From: Morella rubra
Lineage: Eukaryota; Streptophyta; Magnoliopsida; Fagales; Myricaceae
Assembly: GCA_003952965.2 (NCBI GenBank)
Contig: CM025855.1
Coordinates: forward strand, 15,009,833 to 15,073,832
Length of the DNA: 64,000 bases
Direction: 5' to 3'
Positions 34,695 through 46,247 of this stretch are shown piece by piece. The notes beneath the pieces are model-generated. The model did not search any database. It was not told the origin of the DNA and saw only the letters and a program-made list of their open reading frames with translations. Numbering within the stretch: position 1 is the stretch's first letter; the number at the start of each line of letters is the position of its first letter. The translations under genes were made by a program, and so were the position numbers.

Positions 34695-37211
34695 TCATGG
34701 CAAACAGCATTTGTTCTAGGCCGTTAGATTGAAGAAATGTGATTATTGCTCATGAATGCATGCATGCTTTGAAACATAAAAAAGGGAGAGACGGGATCAT
34801 TGCTATTAAGCTAGATATGGCTAAGGCCTATGATAGGCTAGAATGGGATTTCATCTTCACTGTGCTAAAATGCTTTGGATTTAATTCTCGTAGTGTTGAT
34901 TTGCTAAAGGAATATAAGTTCTGCAACATACTCTATTCTGTTAAATGGTTCTCCAACTGCTCATTACTCCTTCTCGTGGACTCTGTCAAGGGGACCCACT
35001 TTCTCCCTTCATTGTCATTCTAAGTGCTGAAGTCTTAACTCAGCTTCTCCTTCGGAAAGAATCTCAGAAATGTATTAAAGGAATTCAGGTCAGCAGGGAG
35101 GACCTCATATGACTCATTTTAATGTATGCTGACGATGTACTCCACTTTGCCCGTGCTTCTCACTCTGATGCATCAGCTATTTGGGATTGCTTAGAGGAAT
35201 ATATGAGCTGGTCGGGGCAGTTTGCCAACCTCTCTGAATCGACCATTAGTTTCAGCCCTAACACCCCCAGCTCATGTAAGACAAAGTATTCCTGAAATCC
35301 TCCATCTCCAAACAACCCCGACTTCAGCAAAATATTTAGGGTTGCCCCTTTCTAGAAAAATCATAAGAAACAAGCCTTGGAAGAGCTTCATCAGAAGATT
35401 GAACATAAGATTGCTGGTTGGAAGACACATACTCTTACTCAAGCTGCGAGAGGTGCCTTGATTAAATCCATTGCTGCCTCAATTCCGAATTATACCATGG
35501 CAAATTTTCTGCTTCCTAAATCCTTTTGCTCCAAGTTAGATTCTATGTGATGCACTTTTGGTAGGGGGCTGATAAGAATGCAATGCACAAGTGGATACCA
35601 AAAGCTTGGAACTCTCTGTGTGTTCCTAAAGATAGTGGTGGACTTGGATTTCGGAAATTTCATGAGATTAACTTAGCCACTATATCGAAGCTGGGTTGGA
35701 GAATGCTTTCACACTCTCTGTCTTTATTGCAGTGTTCCCTCTCATAAACATCTCAAACACAGCCCCTTTCTAGAAGTGAGGCCTAAATCTTCTGACTCTG
35801 CTATATGGAAAAGCATTCTTCAGTCCCGTGAGCTGCTACTCTTGGTATGTGTTTTAAAATTGTAGTGGGGCTAATGTCTGCATATGGTGGACCCTTGGGT
35901 TCCTGCTATAACTAACCACATTCCTACCCTACGGGTCTCTGATCAGCATCAAGACATGGACAGTTGAGTCAACTCTTTAATGCTTAATTCCCCTCGGAGA
36001 TGGAATCTCCAACTTCTGCGAAGTTCCTTCTCCACTGAATCCTTTGCAGCCATTCAAGGGAATCGTTTATCACCTAATGTGGAATCTGACTCTGTTTTTT
36101 GGTGCCCAACGGATTCTGATCTATTCACAATCAAATCAGCATATGAGCTACTGATAAAATATAAATCTAGTTTTACAGGTCCTCTTAATAGAGACGAATG
36201 GCGACTGCTTTGGAAGATGAAAGTGCATGAACGTTTCAAGCTGCTGTCGTGGAAATTAGCTTGGAACCTCTTCCCCACGAAATCCAAACTTTCTTTTAGC
36301 CAAAGTAGTCCTCCCTTGAATGAGGATACTTTTCTGTGCCCTTTATGTGAGACGACCAATGAGACTATTGAACACCTATTTTTTTAGTGCAGTTTTGCTA
36401 GAATCATATGGTTGTTATCTCCTTGGTCTATTAATATCCCTCTGTTGTCTGGTGGGTCGAGGGTCCAGTGGATTAAATTGCTGTTAAATTTTAAACGGCT
36501 CTCTCACCTCCCTGTTGAAGATAGGCATCTCTTCTTGTTTTATGCTCTTAATACTATGGATATTATATGGATGCATCTCTGCCAGGTTGTTCATGGCAGC
36601 AAATTATCTAATCCATCTGCGTGGCATCCCGGATTTTAAAGATTGCAAGTGAGCATAGAAGGGCATGGGAGACAGCATTTCCATCTAAAGCAGACTGTTG
36701 GACACGGCCCCCCTAAGGCGTCATCAAGGCAAACTTTGATATAGCTATCCGTCTTAATTTTTCCATTGCTGCTGTCATTTTTCGCAATTGGAATGGGGCT
36801 ATTTTGCACAGAGATTCTGAAGTCCTCCCGCCATGTTCAGTACCGGACGGTGAGGCTCAAGTGGCATTATTTGCAGTGGAAAAGGCTTGTGCTTGGTGTC
36901 TGCGCAAGCTCCAGTTGGAAGGCGACTCCCTCACAGTTATTCAAGCTCTCAAACACCCACAGTTGGCTGCTGGGTGGACTACATATCAGTATATTGAAGA
37001 GATTCTGGGGGTCCTTTCTTCTTTTGTTGAATGGCAGGCTTGTTTTGTCCACCGTAGTGCGCATATCCTGGCGCACGATTGTGCCAGACTGAAGGCTCGT
37101 CAATTTGGTTGTAGTAGATCTGCTTATACTCCTTTGATTGCCCAAGACAAGGACCCCCTTGATGATGTAGCCCACCCCTCTTATTTACAAAAAAAGAATC
37201 CTCACATCTAA
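34695..37211 (+). mobile_element. decayed L1-type LINE with reverse transcriptase, zf-RVT and RNase H
   Basis: In order along the plus strand: reverse transcriptase (QTAFVLGR near 34700; IIAIKLDMAKAYDRLEWDF at about 34797-34855; YADDVLHFARA at about 35127), then thumb sequence, then zf-RVT (DEWRLLWKMKVHERFKLLSW, and PLCETTNETIEHLFF at about 36340-36386), then RNase H (PDGEAQVALFAVEKACAW at about 36843; LEGDSLTVIQALKH; HILAHDCARL). It ends with a stop and a short A run at 37190-37197. The 5' part with ORF1 and endonuclease is missing, and many stops and frameshifts lie in between, so it is an old 5'-truncated copy. Confidence 0.85.
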
Positions 37212-37810
37212 TTTGCATCCCTTCTAATTTCTTATAAACCATTTCTAACCTCTCTGTTCTGTATGCAGGAATTTATGGAGGTTTGGTACAAAGTATGGAA
37301 AATCTGCAGTATAAATAAGAAACCCAATGTCGCCAAAAAACAAAAAAATGAGCAACCATATAGTTGGAAAATGTTTAAATGCTATTTTAAGGCTTGTAAT
37401 CGTGATAATGTACGGAGAAAAGGGCCTCAAGTTGTTCCATACATATGTGAATATAAAAATGCTTGGCGGTTCAAAGACGGATTTCTATGCCTATTTTTCT
37501 CTCTCTCGCTTGCTATGATGATTGTCTATTGGAGATAAAAAGAGACAGGTCGGGTATGAGAATATGTTGAATTCCATCAAATTCACTGCAAGTACTGTTC
37601 TTACTTTGACAGCACAGAACTAAAAATTCTGCCAAAATAACTAGGAAAGGTCGAGCTTGGCTTCTGCCCCCACTTTCATTACATTTCACATCTGCTGTGG
37701 ACTTCACCTTTCTCATCGTTGTGGCTCTAGGCTCGATCAAAGGCTTTGAAACAGAGTTCTTATTCCTTGGCTCTGCTAACTTTCAAAATGCTGCATTATC
37801 ACAACCATAG

Positions 37811-38110
37811 TTAAGCTTTAGGAAGTCTCAAACCTCTTTCAGAATTTGAATTGAATGGAGTCTGGTATTGACAGCAAATATTGTTGGATATGCAAAGCAA
37901 TAGTCTCTCGTACGCGGAAGCCATCTTGTTGGCAGTGAACAACTGCAAACCTCTCTGCAAAGCAGCATGCCCTTTCTTCTCCCAGACTTCTCTGCCATCA
38001 ATCCAAGCTCTATAGAGGGCGTCTTTCAATGAAGCAACCGTTGGTGAAAATGTATAGCCTATTTCTGAGCTGACAATAACTGATCCCGTAATGCTGACGT
38101 TCCTTTGTAT
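37811..38110 (-). pseudogene. glycosyltransferase-like C-terminal fragment
   Basis: On the minus strand 38110-37811 reads VIVSSEIGYTFSPTVASLKD, ALYRAWIDGREVWEKKGHAA, LQRGLQLFTANKMASAYERL and LLCISNNICCQYQTPF, then a stop. The core (KGxAAxxRGLQLFTAxKMAxAYERLFLCIS) matches my memory of the C-terminal part of plant family-1 glycosyltransferases of the At4g01210 type. No other exon of such a gene is visible, so it is most likely a gene fragment captured by duplication. The family assignment is from memory and moderately sure. Confidence 0.5.
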
Positions 38111-38811
38111 TCGTGTATATGTTTGGCAGTCTGATTTTCAACTCGACGGAACCTTCTTTTGTCCGTCATATGTCTCAAGTATTTGTCTTCTCTTTGTTTC
38201 CGTCCTTCTCTTACTAGATATACCTTGTTTTATGTTCCTCCAGTGAGAGATTCTTCATCAGATGCCAATACAAAATTAGTTATTTTCCCAGTCTTCGCCA
38301 AATGGTTTTATTAATTTCTCCAAATGGGCTGTGGATAGTCAGCGTTTTGGTTTTATTTCTCCCGCTTGTTTTCCTGATCGCTTCCTTAGACTGTGATGGT
38401 CTCTCGTTGTCGGTGGTTTCTTATATTTCTTTTTATCTAGAAAAAGAAAAAAAAAGATTTAAGTATGGGTTTTCAAAGGAATTCAGCCTCTAGTTGGATA
38501 AGGTGTCGCTGATTTTCAAGTCAACGTTTTTTGTGGATGTATTCATTAACTTTCTGTAGGAAATTATCCAAAATTTTATAATATTCCAAAATTCCGAAAA
38601 AAAAAGAAAAAAGAAAAAAAAGTCTCTGTGTTGTGGACCTGTGGTGGAGGTGCGTGGGCACCAAATTGAGCTTCGCCCGTATTCGTGAATCTCGAAATCT
38701 AGTAGGTTCGATTTCCACATAATACTGCTTCTATTGGGCCTCGCTTAACTTAGCTAACTTGGGCTAGTTAATTTGCCAATCCTATTCGCCTGGGATGGCA
38801 CGACGTATAAG

Positions 38812-40023
38812 CTTTCAACTCTTGAATGACCTCGGAAATAGAAGGGGAAGCCCAAGATACTTGCCACTCAGATCAGTTTTCTTTAAATCCAGAGAGAGGC
38901 AGATATCGTAAGTCAGAGCAGCGGCAGTATTAGAGCTGAAAAAAATACCCAACTTGAGAGCACTGATTTGCTGACCAGACCAGTTTGAATAACTAACCAG
39001 GCAAAAGTGAATAGCTTCAGCATCCTCCACACGTGCACGGCTAAAAACCATGAGATCATCGGCAAACATGAGGTGGGAAATAGCAGGAGCACGCCGAGAG
39101 ACTTTGACACCAGAGAGAAGGGAGTGTTGTTCAGCCGTGGCAAATAAACGAGAGAGGACCTCGGAGCACATAATAAACAAGAACGGAGAAATAGGATCTC
39201 CCTGCCGGAGCCCCTCTTGGGGCTGAAAAAAACCAAAAGTGCTGCCATTCAATAAAAGAGAGAACGAAACAGTAGAGACACACTGTTTAATCAATTGAAT
39301 CCAAGAGGCAGAAAAACCAAAGCATCTTAAGACCTCAAAAAGAAATTCCCACTCAATACGATCGTATGCTTTGTCCATATCAATTTTAAGGGCCATTAAA
39401 CCGCGCTTCCCTTTGTGATGCTTCAACTTGTGGATGAGTTCATGGGCAAGGATAGAATTTTCTTGGATAAGACGGTTGGGAACAAAGCCGGCTTGCATAG
39501 GGGATATGAGTTTATGGAGAAGAGGTTTAAGGCGAGAAGAAAGGATTTTAGAGATCACCTTATAAATAACATTACAAAGGCTGATCGGTCTAAAGTGGGA
39601 GGCAAGAGTAGGGTTGTCTTTCTTGGGAATAAGGGCAATATTGGTATGGTTGAGGGATTTGAGGAGGAAGCCAGAAATAAAGAAAGACTGCACTGCCGGT
39701 ATCACATCCAACTTAACAATGCTCCAAAAAGAGTGATAAAAAAGGACAGAAAGCCCATCAGAGCCAGGTGCCTTGAGAGCACCAATGGAACACATAGCGA
39801 GCCAAATCTCAGGTTCATCCGGAACTTGGCATAAAAGCAAATTCTCATCAGAAGAAATAACAGGGGAAATAAGTGAGGCAATTTCGGGGCCAAAGGACGG
39901 GAAAGAAGAGGTAAATAAATTAGAGAAAGAAGAGACCAAATGATTACCGATCTCGTCACGGGAATTAAGCCAAAAACCCTCCGTTTTAATGCCCTCAATA
40001 GAGTTCCTCCTTCGGCGAACCAC
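38812..40023 (-). mobile_element. inverted 5' part of a LINE: reverse transcriptase, open for 402 codons
   Basis: The minus strand carries a continuous reverse transcriptase of L1 type: ALKAPGSDGLSVLFYHSFW, FRPISLCNVIYKVISKIL, QAGFVPNRLIQENSILAHE, LKIDMDKAYDRIEWEF, GLRQGDPISPFLF, the catalytic FADDLMVFSRA, and KYLGLPLLFPRSF at its end near 38815. It stops there just where the LINE should continue into the thumb. It adjoins, head to head, the zf-RVT and RNase H part of a LINE on the plus strand (40046-41033). This is what twin priming during LINE insertion produces. The open frame suggests a fairly young copy. Confidence 0.85.
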
Positions 40024-40045
40024 AGTAGATAGGTGAAAAAATCAG

Positions 40046-41031
40046 GTGTTCAAATCAGCCATGGAATGCCACTGCAGCCGTGATTTACACCGCCATTTGT
40101 TCTTTTTAGCAGACCAAGTTCTTGAGGATTTTTTTCTCTGCCCCTTGTGTAAATCGGTGCCTGAATCTGTGGAACATCTTGCTTTCCAATGCCTCTTTGC
40201 TAAAATTTTGTGGAGCGAGGCTCCTTGGCCTTTTCGTATGGAAGCTCTTCAGCATCTGGATATTTCGTCTTGGCTGTCCTTTATCTTGAATGATGTTGTA
40301 CTCTACCCTTGCATTCTTCTGGTGCTCGTGACTGGACCCTTCAGACTGCTATTATTTTGGACGTTATGTGGTATGCTCGCAATCAAGTTGTCCATTGTGA
40401 TGCTGTTTTCCATCCTTCTGACTTGATTGCGAATATGAAGCGGCATTTTGTGGAGCACCGGGCTGCCTAGCGCGACTTTGATATGCGGCAGCATTTTGTA
40501 TGGAAGCCCCCTGACTCAGGTTCTTGGAAGTTTAATTGTGATGCGGCTGTCCGTGGTAATATGAGTTTTTTGGCCACTGTTGCTCGTGATGATCAGGGTT
40601 GTCTTAAAGGGGCCTGGAGTGATTTTCTTTTGTCTCCTAATCCTCTCCTGGCGGAGCTTCATGCTATTCGTCTTGCTTGTCAATCTGCTGAGTCGTCCCA
40701 AATTTGCTGTGTCATTTTTGAAAGTGACTCCTTGTGTTCCTGTCGTATTATCAATGACCCTACCTTCCTTGTGGAAAGCCCTTTGCTGTTCCATGCCACC
40801 CTCATCAGAGACTTCCTCCGAAGACATCCTAATTGGCGGCTGAATTGGATTTCTCGGAAACAGAACTTTATGGCTCATCGCCTTGCTGCTTGGACTGCCT
40901 CGTCTTTTGTTTTTGATGTTCTTTCTATTTCGTGTCTTCCTCTGTATGTCACGTCTGCTGATGATCCTTTGGATCCCCCTTGATGTAACATACTTTGGTT
41001 CGTTTGCTTAAAAAAAAGAAAAAAAGAAAAA
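40046..41031 (+). mobile_element. 3' part of the same LINE: zf-RVT, RNase H and A-rich tail
   Basis: The plus strand encodes the zf-RVT motif (FFLCPLCKSVPESVEHLAF, then CLFAKILWSEAPWPF). It then encodes an RNase H domain ending at 40983 (WKFNCDAAVRGNMSF; LLAELHAIRLACQSAESS; FESDSLCSCRIIND; LNWISRKQNFMAHRLAAW). A short 3' UTR and an A-rich tail broken by single G residues (41009-41031) follow. The RNase H frame is open for 166 codons. It forms the outer part of the left arm of the large inverted duplication centred at 42139. Confidence 0.85.
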
Positions 41032-43259
41032 GAGGATGTTCTTATTCATTACCTTGAAGCCCTTGTCAAGGCGCATGGGAAACATCCTAATATTGTGCCA
41101 GTGTCACAGCCCAACCCAACCCTTGATTCCAAGAAGCTAAAGGCAGTAGGTCGAATGAGTTGGGTAGACCAAGCTGGAGTTTGAGTTCGAAAAATGGCAT
41201 AATTAATGCTCGTAGAAATATCATAGCAATTTGCATTCCATAATTTTATATTTCTTTTCCACAAATTTTCTGGGTTAGGCCTTGGGAAATTCTCATAAAA
41301 ACTTTATATTAAATATTAATTGGAAATATATATAATAATGATTCACATACAAATTTCGTTTCTATCATGACAGGTTATGATACCAGTAAAGAAGATTCAA
41401 AGAGCCCACCAAAATAAAACCGTGAGTAATCTTACTCAGAAATTCATTGAAATACATACGGAAGATAACTTTGAATTCTGATTTTTCGGATTTCTTTGAT
41501 ATGAGAAAGCCTTTTGTAATCTTCAGAAAGTAATTTCAATGTCCCAACAAATATAAGAATTACCATTTGATGAATTGAGCGAGGAAGAAAGTTTGTATCT
41601 GCTGGAAAATCTGAAGAAGATTAAAAAAATGGAGTTTGAGAGTTTCTATTCCGTCGTCCTAATTCTCAAATGACTTGAACCTTCCCTACCAGAATTGGCT
41701 GGATCGGTTTGGCCTCGTTTTCCATAACCAAGAACGGATCTTTCATTCGTGCTTCTCACTCTGCCATAGACACTGATTGAGAGCTTTTTGTGCAATCCGC
41801 TCTGTCCAGCAGCTCTCATCTCTGACAAGACAGCAGCTCTCATCTCTGACAAGACGGGCTTACGAGAAAAAGCTCTTTTAGAGATTTCACTTCTGCCCAA
41901 GGGAAAACTCTCAAGAAATCCTGGTCCACAGAGAATCGAGAGCCGCCATGGTTGACTGAGAATGATCAGCATTACTAATTTACTATAACATTCATCCTTT
42001 GAAAACGTAAGGAAAAGGAATCTAACTTCGGCAGGGGGCAACAAGGAAACATTGTGGGTTTAACTCAAGGGTTTACGGGGCATGTTCTTTGAAGTACAAT
42101 CACCTTTTATCTATTTACTTATCGCAAGGCATTCCCTTATTTTTGAAGGAAAAGATGTTTCAACTAAACAGTATATAAGGTGATTGTATCAAAGAACATG
42201 CCGTAACCCTTGAGTTAAACCCACAATGTTTCCTTGTTGCCCCCTGCCGAAGTTAGATTCCTTTTCCTTACGTTTTCAAAGGATGAATGTTATAGTAAAT
42301 TAGTAATGCTGATCATTCTCAGTCAACCATGGCGGCTCTCGATTCTCTGTGGACCAGGATTTCTTGAGAGTTTTCCCTTGGGCAGAAGTGAAATCTCTAA
42401 AAGAGCTTTTTCTCGTAAGCCCGTCTTGTCAGAGATGAGAGCTGCTGTCTTGTCAGAGATGAGAGCTGCTGGACAGAGCGGATTGCACAAAAAGCTCTCA
42501 ATCAGTGTCTATGGCAGAGTGAGAAGCACGAATGAAAGATCCGTTCTTGGTTATGGAAAACGAGGCCAAACCGATCCAGCCAATTCTGGTAGGGAAGGTT
42601 CAAGTCATTTGAGAATTAGGACGACGGAATAGAAACTCTCAAACTCCATTTTTTTAATCTTCTTCAGATTTTCCAGCAGATACAAACTTTCTTCCTCGCT
42701 CAATTCATCAAATGGTAATTCTTATATTTGTTGGGACATTGAAATTACTTTCTGAAGATTACAAAAGGCTTTCTCATATCAAAGAAATCCGAAAAATCAG
42801 AATTCAAAGTTATCTTCCGTATGTATTTCAATGAATTTCTGAGTAAGATTACTCACGGTTTTATTTTGGTGGGCTCTTTGAATCTTCTTTACTGGTATCA
42901 TAACCTGTCATGATAGAAACGAAATTTGTATGTGAATCATTATTATATATATTTCCAATTAATATTTAATATAAAGTTTTTATGAGAATTTCCCAAGGCC
43001 TAACCCAGAAAATTTGTGGAAAAGAAATATAAAATTATGGAATGCAAATTGCTATGATATTTCTACGAGCATTAATTATGCCATTTTTCGAACTCAAACT
43101 CCAGCTTGGTCTACCCAACTCATTCGACCTACTGCCTTTAGCTTCTTGGAATCAAGGGTTGGGTTGGGCTGTGACACTGGCACAATATTAGGATGTTTCC
43201 CATGCGCCTTGACAAGGGCTTCAAGGTAATGAATAAGAACATCCTCTTTTTCTTTTTTT
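41019..43259. repeat. large palindrome: two arms of about 1.05 kb around a short spacer
   Basis: The left arm (41019-42070) is the reverse complement of the right arm (42208-43259). Mirror positions sum to 84278 throughout, so there are no length differences, and every stretch I compared was identical. The innermost 40-45 bp on each side are similar but differ by a few bases and indels, and about 55 bp at 42113-42167 is unpaired. The arms contain an open frame of 132 codons and one of 71 codons, each present twice in opposite orientation; neither resembles a known protein. A 50-codon open end (EDVLIHYLEALVKAHGKHPN and on, to a stop) begins where the LINE tail ends. The origin of the arm sequence is unknown. 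Confidence 0.9.
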
Positions 43260-44162
43260 CTTTTTTTAAGCAAACGAACCAAAGTATGTTACATCAAGGG
43301 GGATCCAAAGGATCATCAGCAGACGTGACATATAGAGGAAGACACGAAATAGAAAGAACATCAAAAACAAAAGACGAAGCAGTCCAAGCAGCAAGGCGAT
43401 GAGCCATAAAGTTCTGTTTACGAGAAATCCAATTCAGCTGCCAATCAGGATGTCTTCGGAGGAAGTCTCTGATGAGGGTGGCAGGGAACAGCAAAAGGCC
43501 TTCCACAAGGAAGGTAGGGTCATTGATAATACGACAGAAACACAAGGAGTCACTTTCTAAAATGACAGAGCAAATTTGGGACGACTCAGCAGATTCGCAA
43601 GCAAGACGAATAGCATGAAGCCAGGAGAGGATTAGGAGACAAAAGAAAATCACTCCAGGCCCCTTTTAGAGAACCCTGGATCAAAAGAAAGCAACAGTGG
43701 CCAAAAAACTCATATTACCACAACCAGCCGCATCACAATTAAACTTCCAGTGAACCTAAGTCATATTCCAAACAAAATGCTGCCGCATATCAAAGTCGCG
43801 CTTCCAAGCCCGGTGCTCCATAAAACGCCGCTTCATATTCAAATCATGCTGCCAGCATATCATCACAGTGGACGCCAGGCAGCCCGCGTGCTCCATACCG
43901 CCGCATATACGTTCCAATCAAGTCAGAAGGATGGAAAACAGCATCACAATGTTGATTGCGAGCATACCACATAACGTCCAAAATAATAGGTCTGAAGGGT
44001 CCAGTCACGAGCACCAGAAGAATGCAAGGGAAGAGAAACAACATCATTCAAGAAAAAGGACAGCCAAGACGAAATATCCAGATGCTGAAGAGCTTCCATA
44101 CGAAAAGGCCGAGGAGCCTCGCTCCACAAAATTTTAGCAAAGAGGCATTGGAAAGCAAGATG
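43247..44162 (-). mobile_element. second LINE 3' end, in mirror position to the one at 40046-41031
   Basis: On the minus strand it carries the zf-RVT end (FAKILWSEAPRPFRMEALQH), RNase H (SAESSQICSVILESDSLCF; LNWISRKQNFMAHRLAAW; ending DDPLDPP) and the same G-interrupted A-rich tail as the left copy, one base shorter. It differs from the left copy by scattered base changes and indels. It lacks 6 bp in the RNase H region and has about 65 bp more around 43835-43915. Homology stops at 44162. It is the outer part of the right arm of the inverted duplication. Confidence 0.85.
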
Positions 44163-45215
44163 AAAATATACAAATAGGTCTACACTCGTTGTGCCTCTAT
44201 AAGATAGAATGATGGACTCCGTCATTGAGGTGGTTATCTTAAGCAGGCGAGTGGGTGCAATGTAAGAGTAATGCACTGAACATGAAAAATATGAATACCT
44301 TCTGGAACTGATCACTGATATAGAGAATGATATTCAGCACAATTAGCTTGTTGACTCCTTAGACTTGAGAGAGTTATACAGGTTTTCTTGTTCTGTGCTT
44401 GTGCTTTGACTGAGTCGTTTGGTGATGGTCTTCGCAGATCAAATATTTTAGATTATGTTGAGCCTTGTGCATAGTAAGTGAATTTGTATAATTGCTCAAT
44501 ATGGAATCCATCAGTCTCTTTGATGAGGCAGTATATTCATTATGCATGTATATTGTTTGGACTCAAATCAAAACTCTGCGCAGCGTGATTTTGTGAAAAG
44601 TATTTTCACGGTTTTTACTTATATAATATATATTAAGTAATTATTTGTGAAAATTATTTTTGGAAACTTTTTGAAAGTCCAACTAGATACAGACTGAAAA
44701 TTAAGAATTATATGGACTAGGGACTTTATCGGTAATATTATTCCGGTTCTATTAACACATATCGAATATAGTATGGTGGAAGGATGAATAAGCATATAAT
44801 TGTTAGCAAAAGGGATTTCACAAAAATAATCTCATTATCTCGAGGGTCAATTGTGATATGTTAATGAACATGATCACAATTTATAGAAGCCCATAAATTC
44901 GGATCACAATTTATAGAAGCCCATAAATTCGGATTACAGAATATAAAGGAGTTTAATGAAAAAGAGTTTTTCATGATGATCCTATGACCGAAATTTGAAA
45001 TCCCTAAAGATCTCATGCATAAGCACAATTGAGTTCTGGGCAAGTCATTATAAAAAGCTCAAAAATTCATTTGAGAGTAAGGAATTCAATTTTAACTTAA
45101 GACTCTCTCTCTCTCTCTTTATAAAACTCTCTCTCTTGAAAAATTGTGTGCGTGGATCTGAAAGAGGGAGAATGCTTGGGCTGTTTTTGATTCTAAGATC
45201 TTTTCCGCTGCATTT
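44163..45215. other. intergenic stretch, short tandem repeat only
   Basis: No coding region is supported. A 29-bp unit (GATCACAATTTATAGAAGCC and CATAAATTCG) is present twice in tandem at about 44872-44930. The rest is AT-rich with no domain, transposon end or RNA gene that I recognise. Confidence 0.4.
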
Positions 45216-45218
45216 CGC

Positions 45219-46150
45219 ACTCTATCATGTTCCTGGTCCAAGTTACATCCCCATTAAAAATACCGCAACGCATAATTTTTATAGAGACATCATCTATTCC
45301 AACAGCCCTGAATAAAATTTTCCAACTTCGTTGATTAATCTTCCAGTGAAATTTTATCGATATCATCAAGCAAAATAGCTAAGCAATATGCTGATTTAAG
45401 ATTTTTCAAGAAAAAAAAAAAAAAAGCAGAGTGATGCCTATATAAGACAAGCTTGCTTTCTCTCTGTTCCTCTAATTGACACTCTAGAAAAGTACAATGT
45501 CTATGTCTTTCCTCGAGAATAAAACTAACTGAACATACCTACGACTGAATTTGTAGGGTGAGAGAACTCCAGATGCATCTCTTGCGGCCCAAGCAAGGCA
45601 GTCCTCATTTGCACTTGCATAACTCATTGTTGACGAGGCTACCATATGTAAGGTAGTAAAACATCAGTTTCTTCTTGTAATAGGAGCCAAACAAAATGAA
45701 AACCCATCAACATTGTATGAAAGTGAATGTTTTATGGATCCTCAACTTAGTAGAGGCCCTAAAAATATAGTGCCATTGTTGGTGGAATTCATCGTCTATT
45801 GTAAGTGAAGGGGGGAACAATATGTTTAATGGCGATTTTTTCTCAGAGTAACCAAAAACGTCTCACCTTCTATGCAAGATTTCAGTAGTGTAGAAACAAT
45901 TATTATGGATCAAATACAAAGTTCAAACATATTAAGGTTAAAGTACAAGAGGATTGAGGAAATATAGAGGAAACTAGAAAGTATTTCCATGTAACCAAAA
46001 CCTCCTGTTACGAACTGATACAGCAAACGATAGAGAGAGTTTAAGGAGGCAGCTCACCTTAGATACAATCCCACAGAAACTAAGACAGACGGACAGAGAC
46101 AAAGACAGAGGTAGAGATGAGATTATATGGTCCGGTTATGTAAAGCTTAT
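45219..46150 (-). pseudogene. duplicated 5' end of a CAD gene, dead
   Basis: Exon 1 (45627-45539, [20 protein letters not shown] and on to FSRR) keeps its start codon and GTATGTTC donor. Exon 2 begins at 45307 after TTTATTCAG and reads AVGIDDVSIKIMRCGIFNGD, then ends near 45219. The intact gene at 52814-55460 has HCGVCYAD here, so the catalytic zinc Cys has become Phe. Homology also covers intron 1 and about 500 bp of upstream DNA (to about 46150, matching about 55465-55960), so this is a DNA-level duplication and not a retrocopy. Exons 3-6 are absent. The promoter may still be active and could make a short transcript. Confidence 0.85.
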
Positions 46151-46247
46151 ATGTGCATGCAAACTCTATCCCCGATTTATAGTGTAGGTGGCAGATCGTG
46201 TTCTTTTTTATTGTTTTTTAAATAATTAATAGTTAATATATAGATAC

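Noticed and set aside
41646-42632. Two identical open frames of 132 codons in the palindrome arms as genes
   Set aside because: No recognisable domain, no splice or promoter context, and duplication follows from the palindrome itself. The composition is not protein-like over most of its length.
42885-42912. TGGTATCATAACCTGTC resembling a tRNA-Met primer-binding site of a retrotransposon
   Set aside because: Only about eight bases match, and no LTR end (CA) precedes it; there is no internal coding region.
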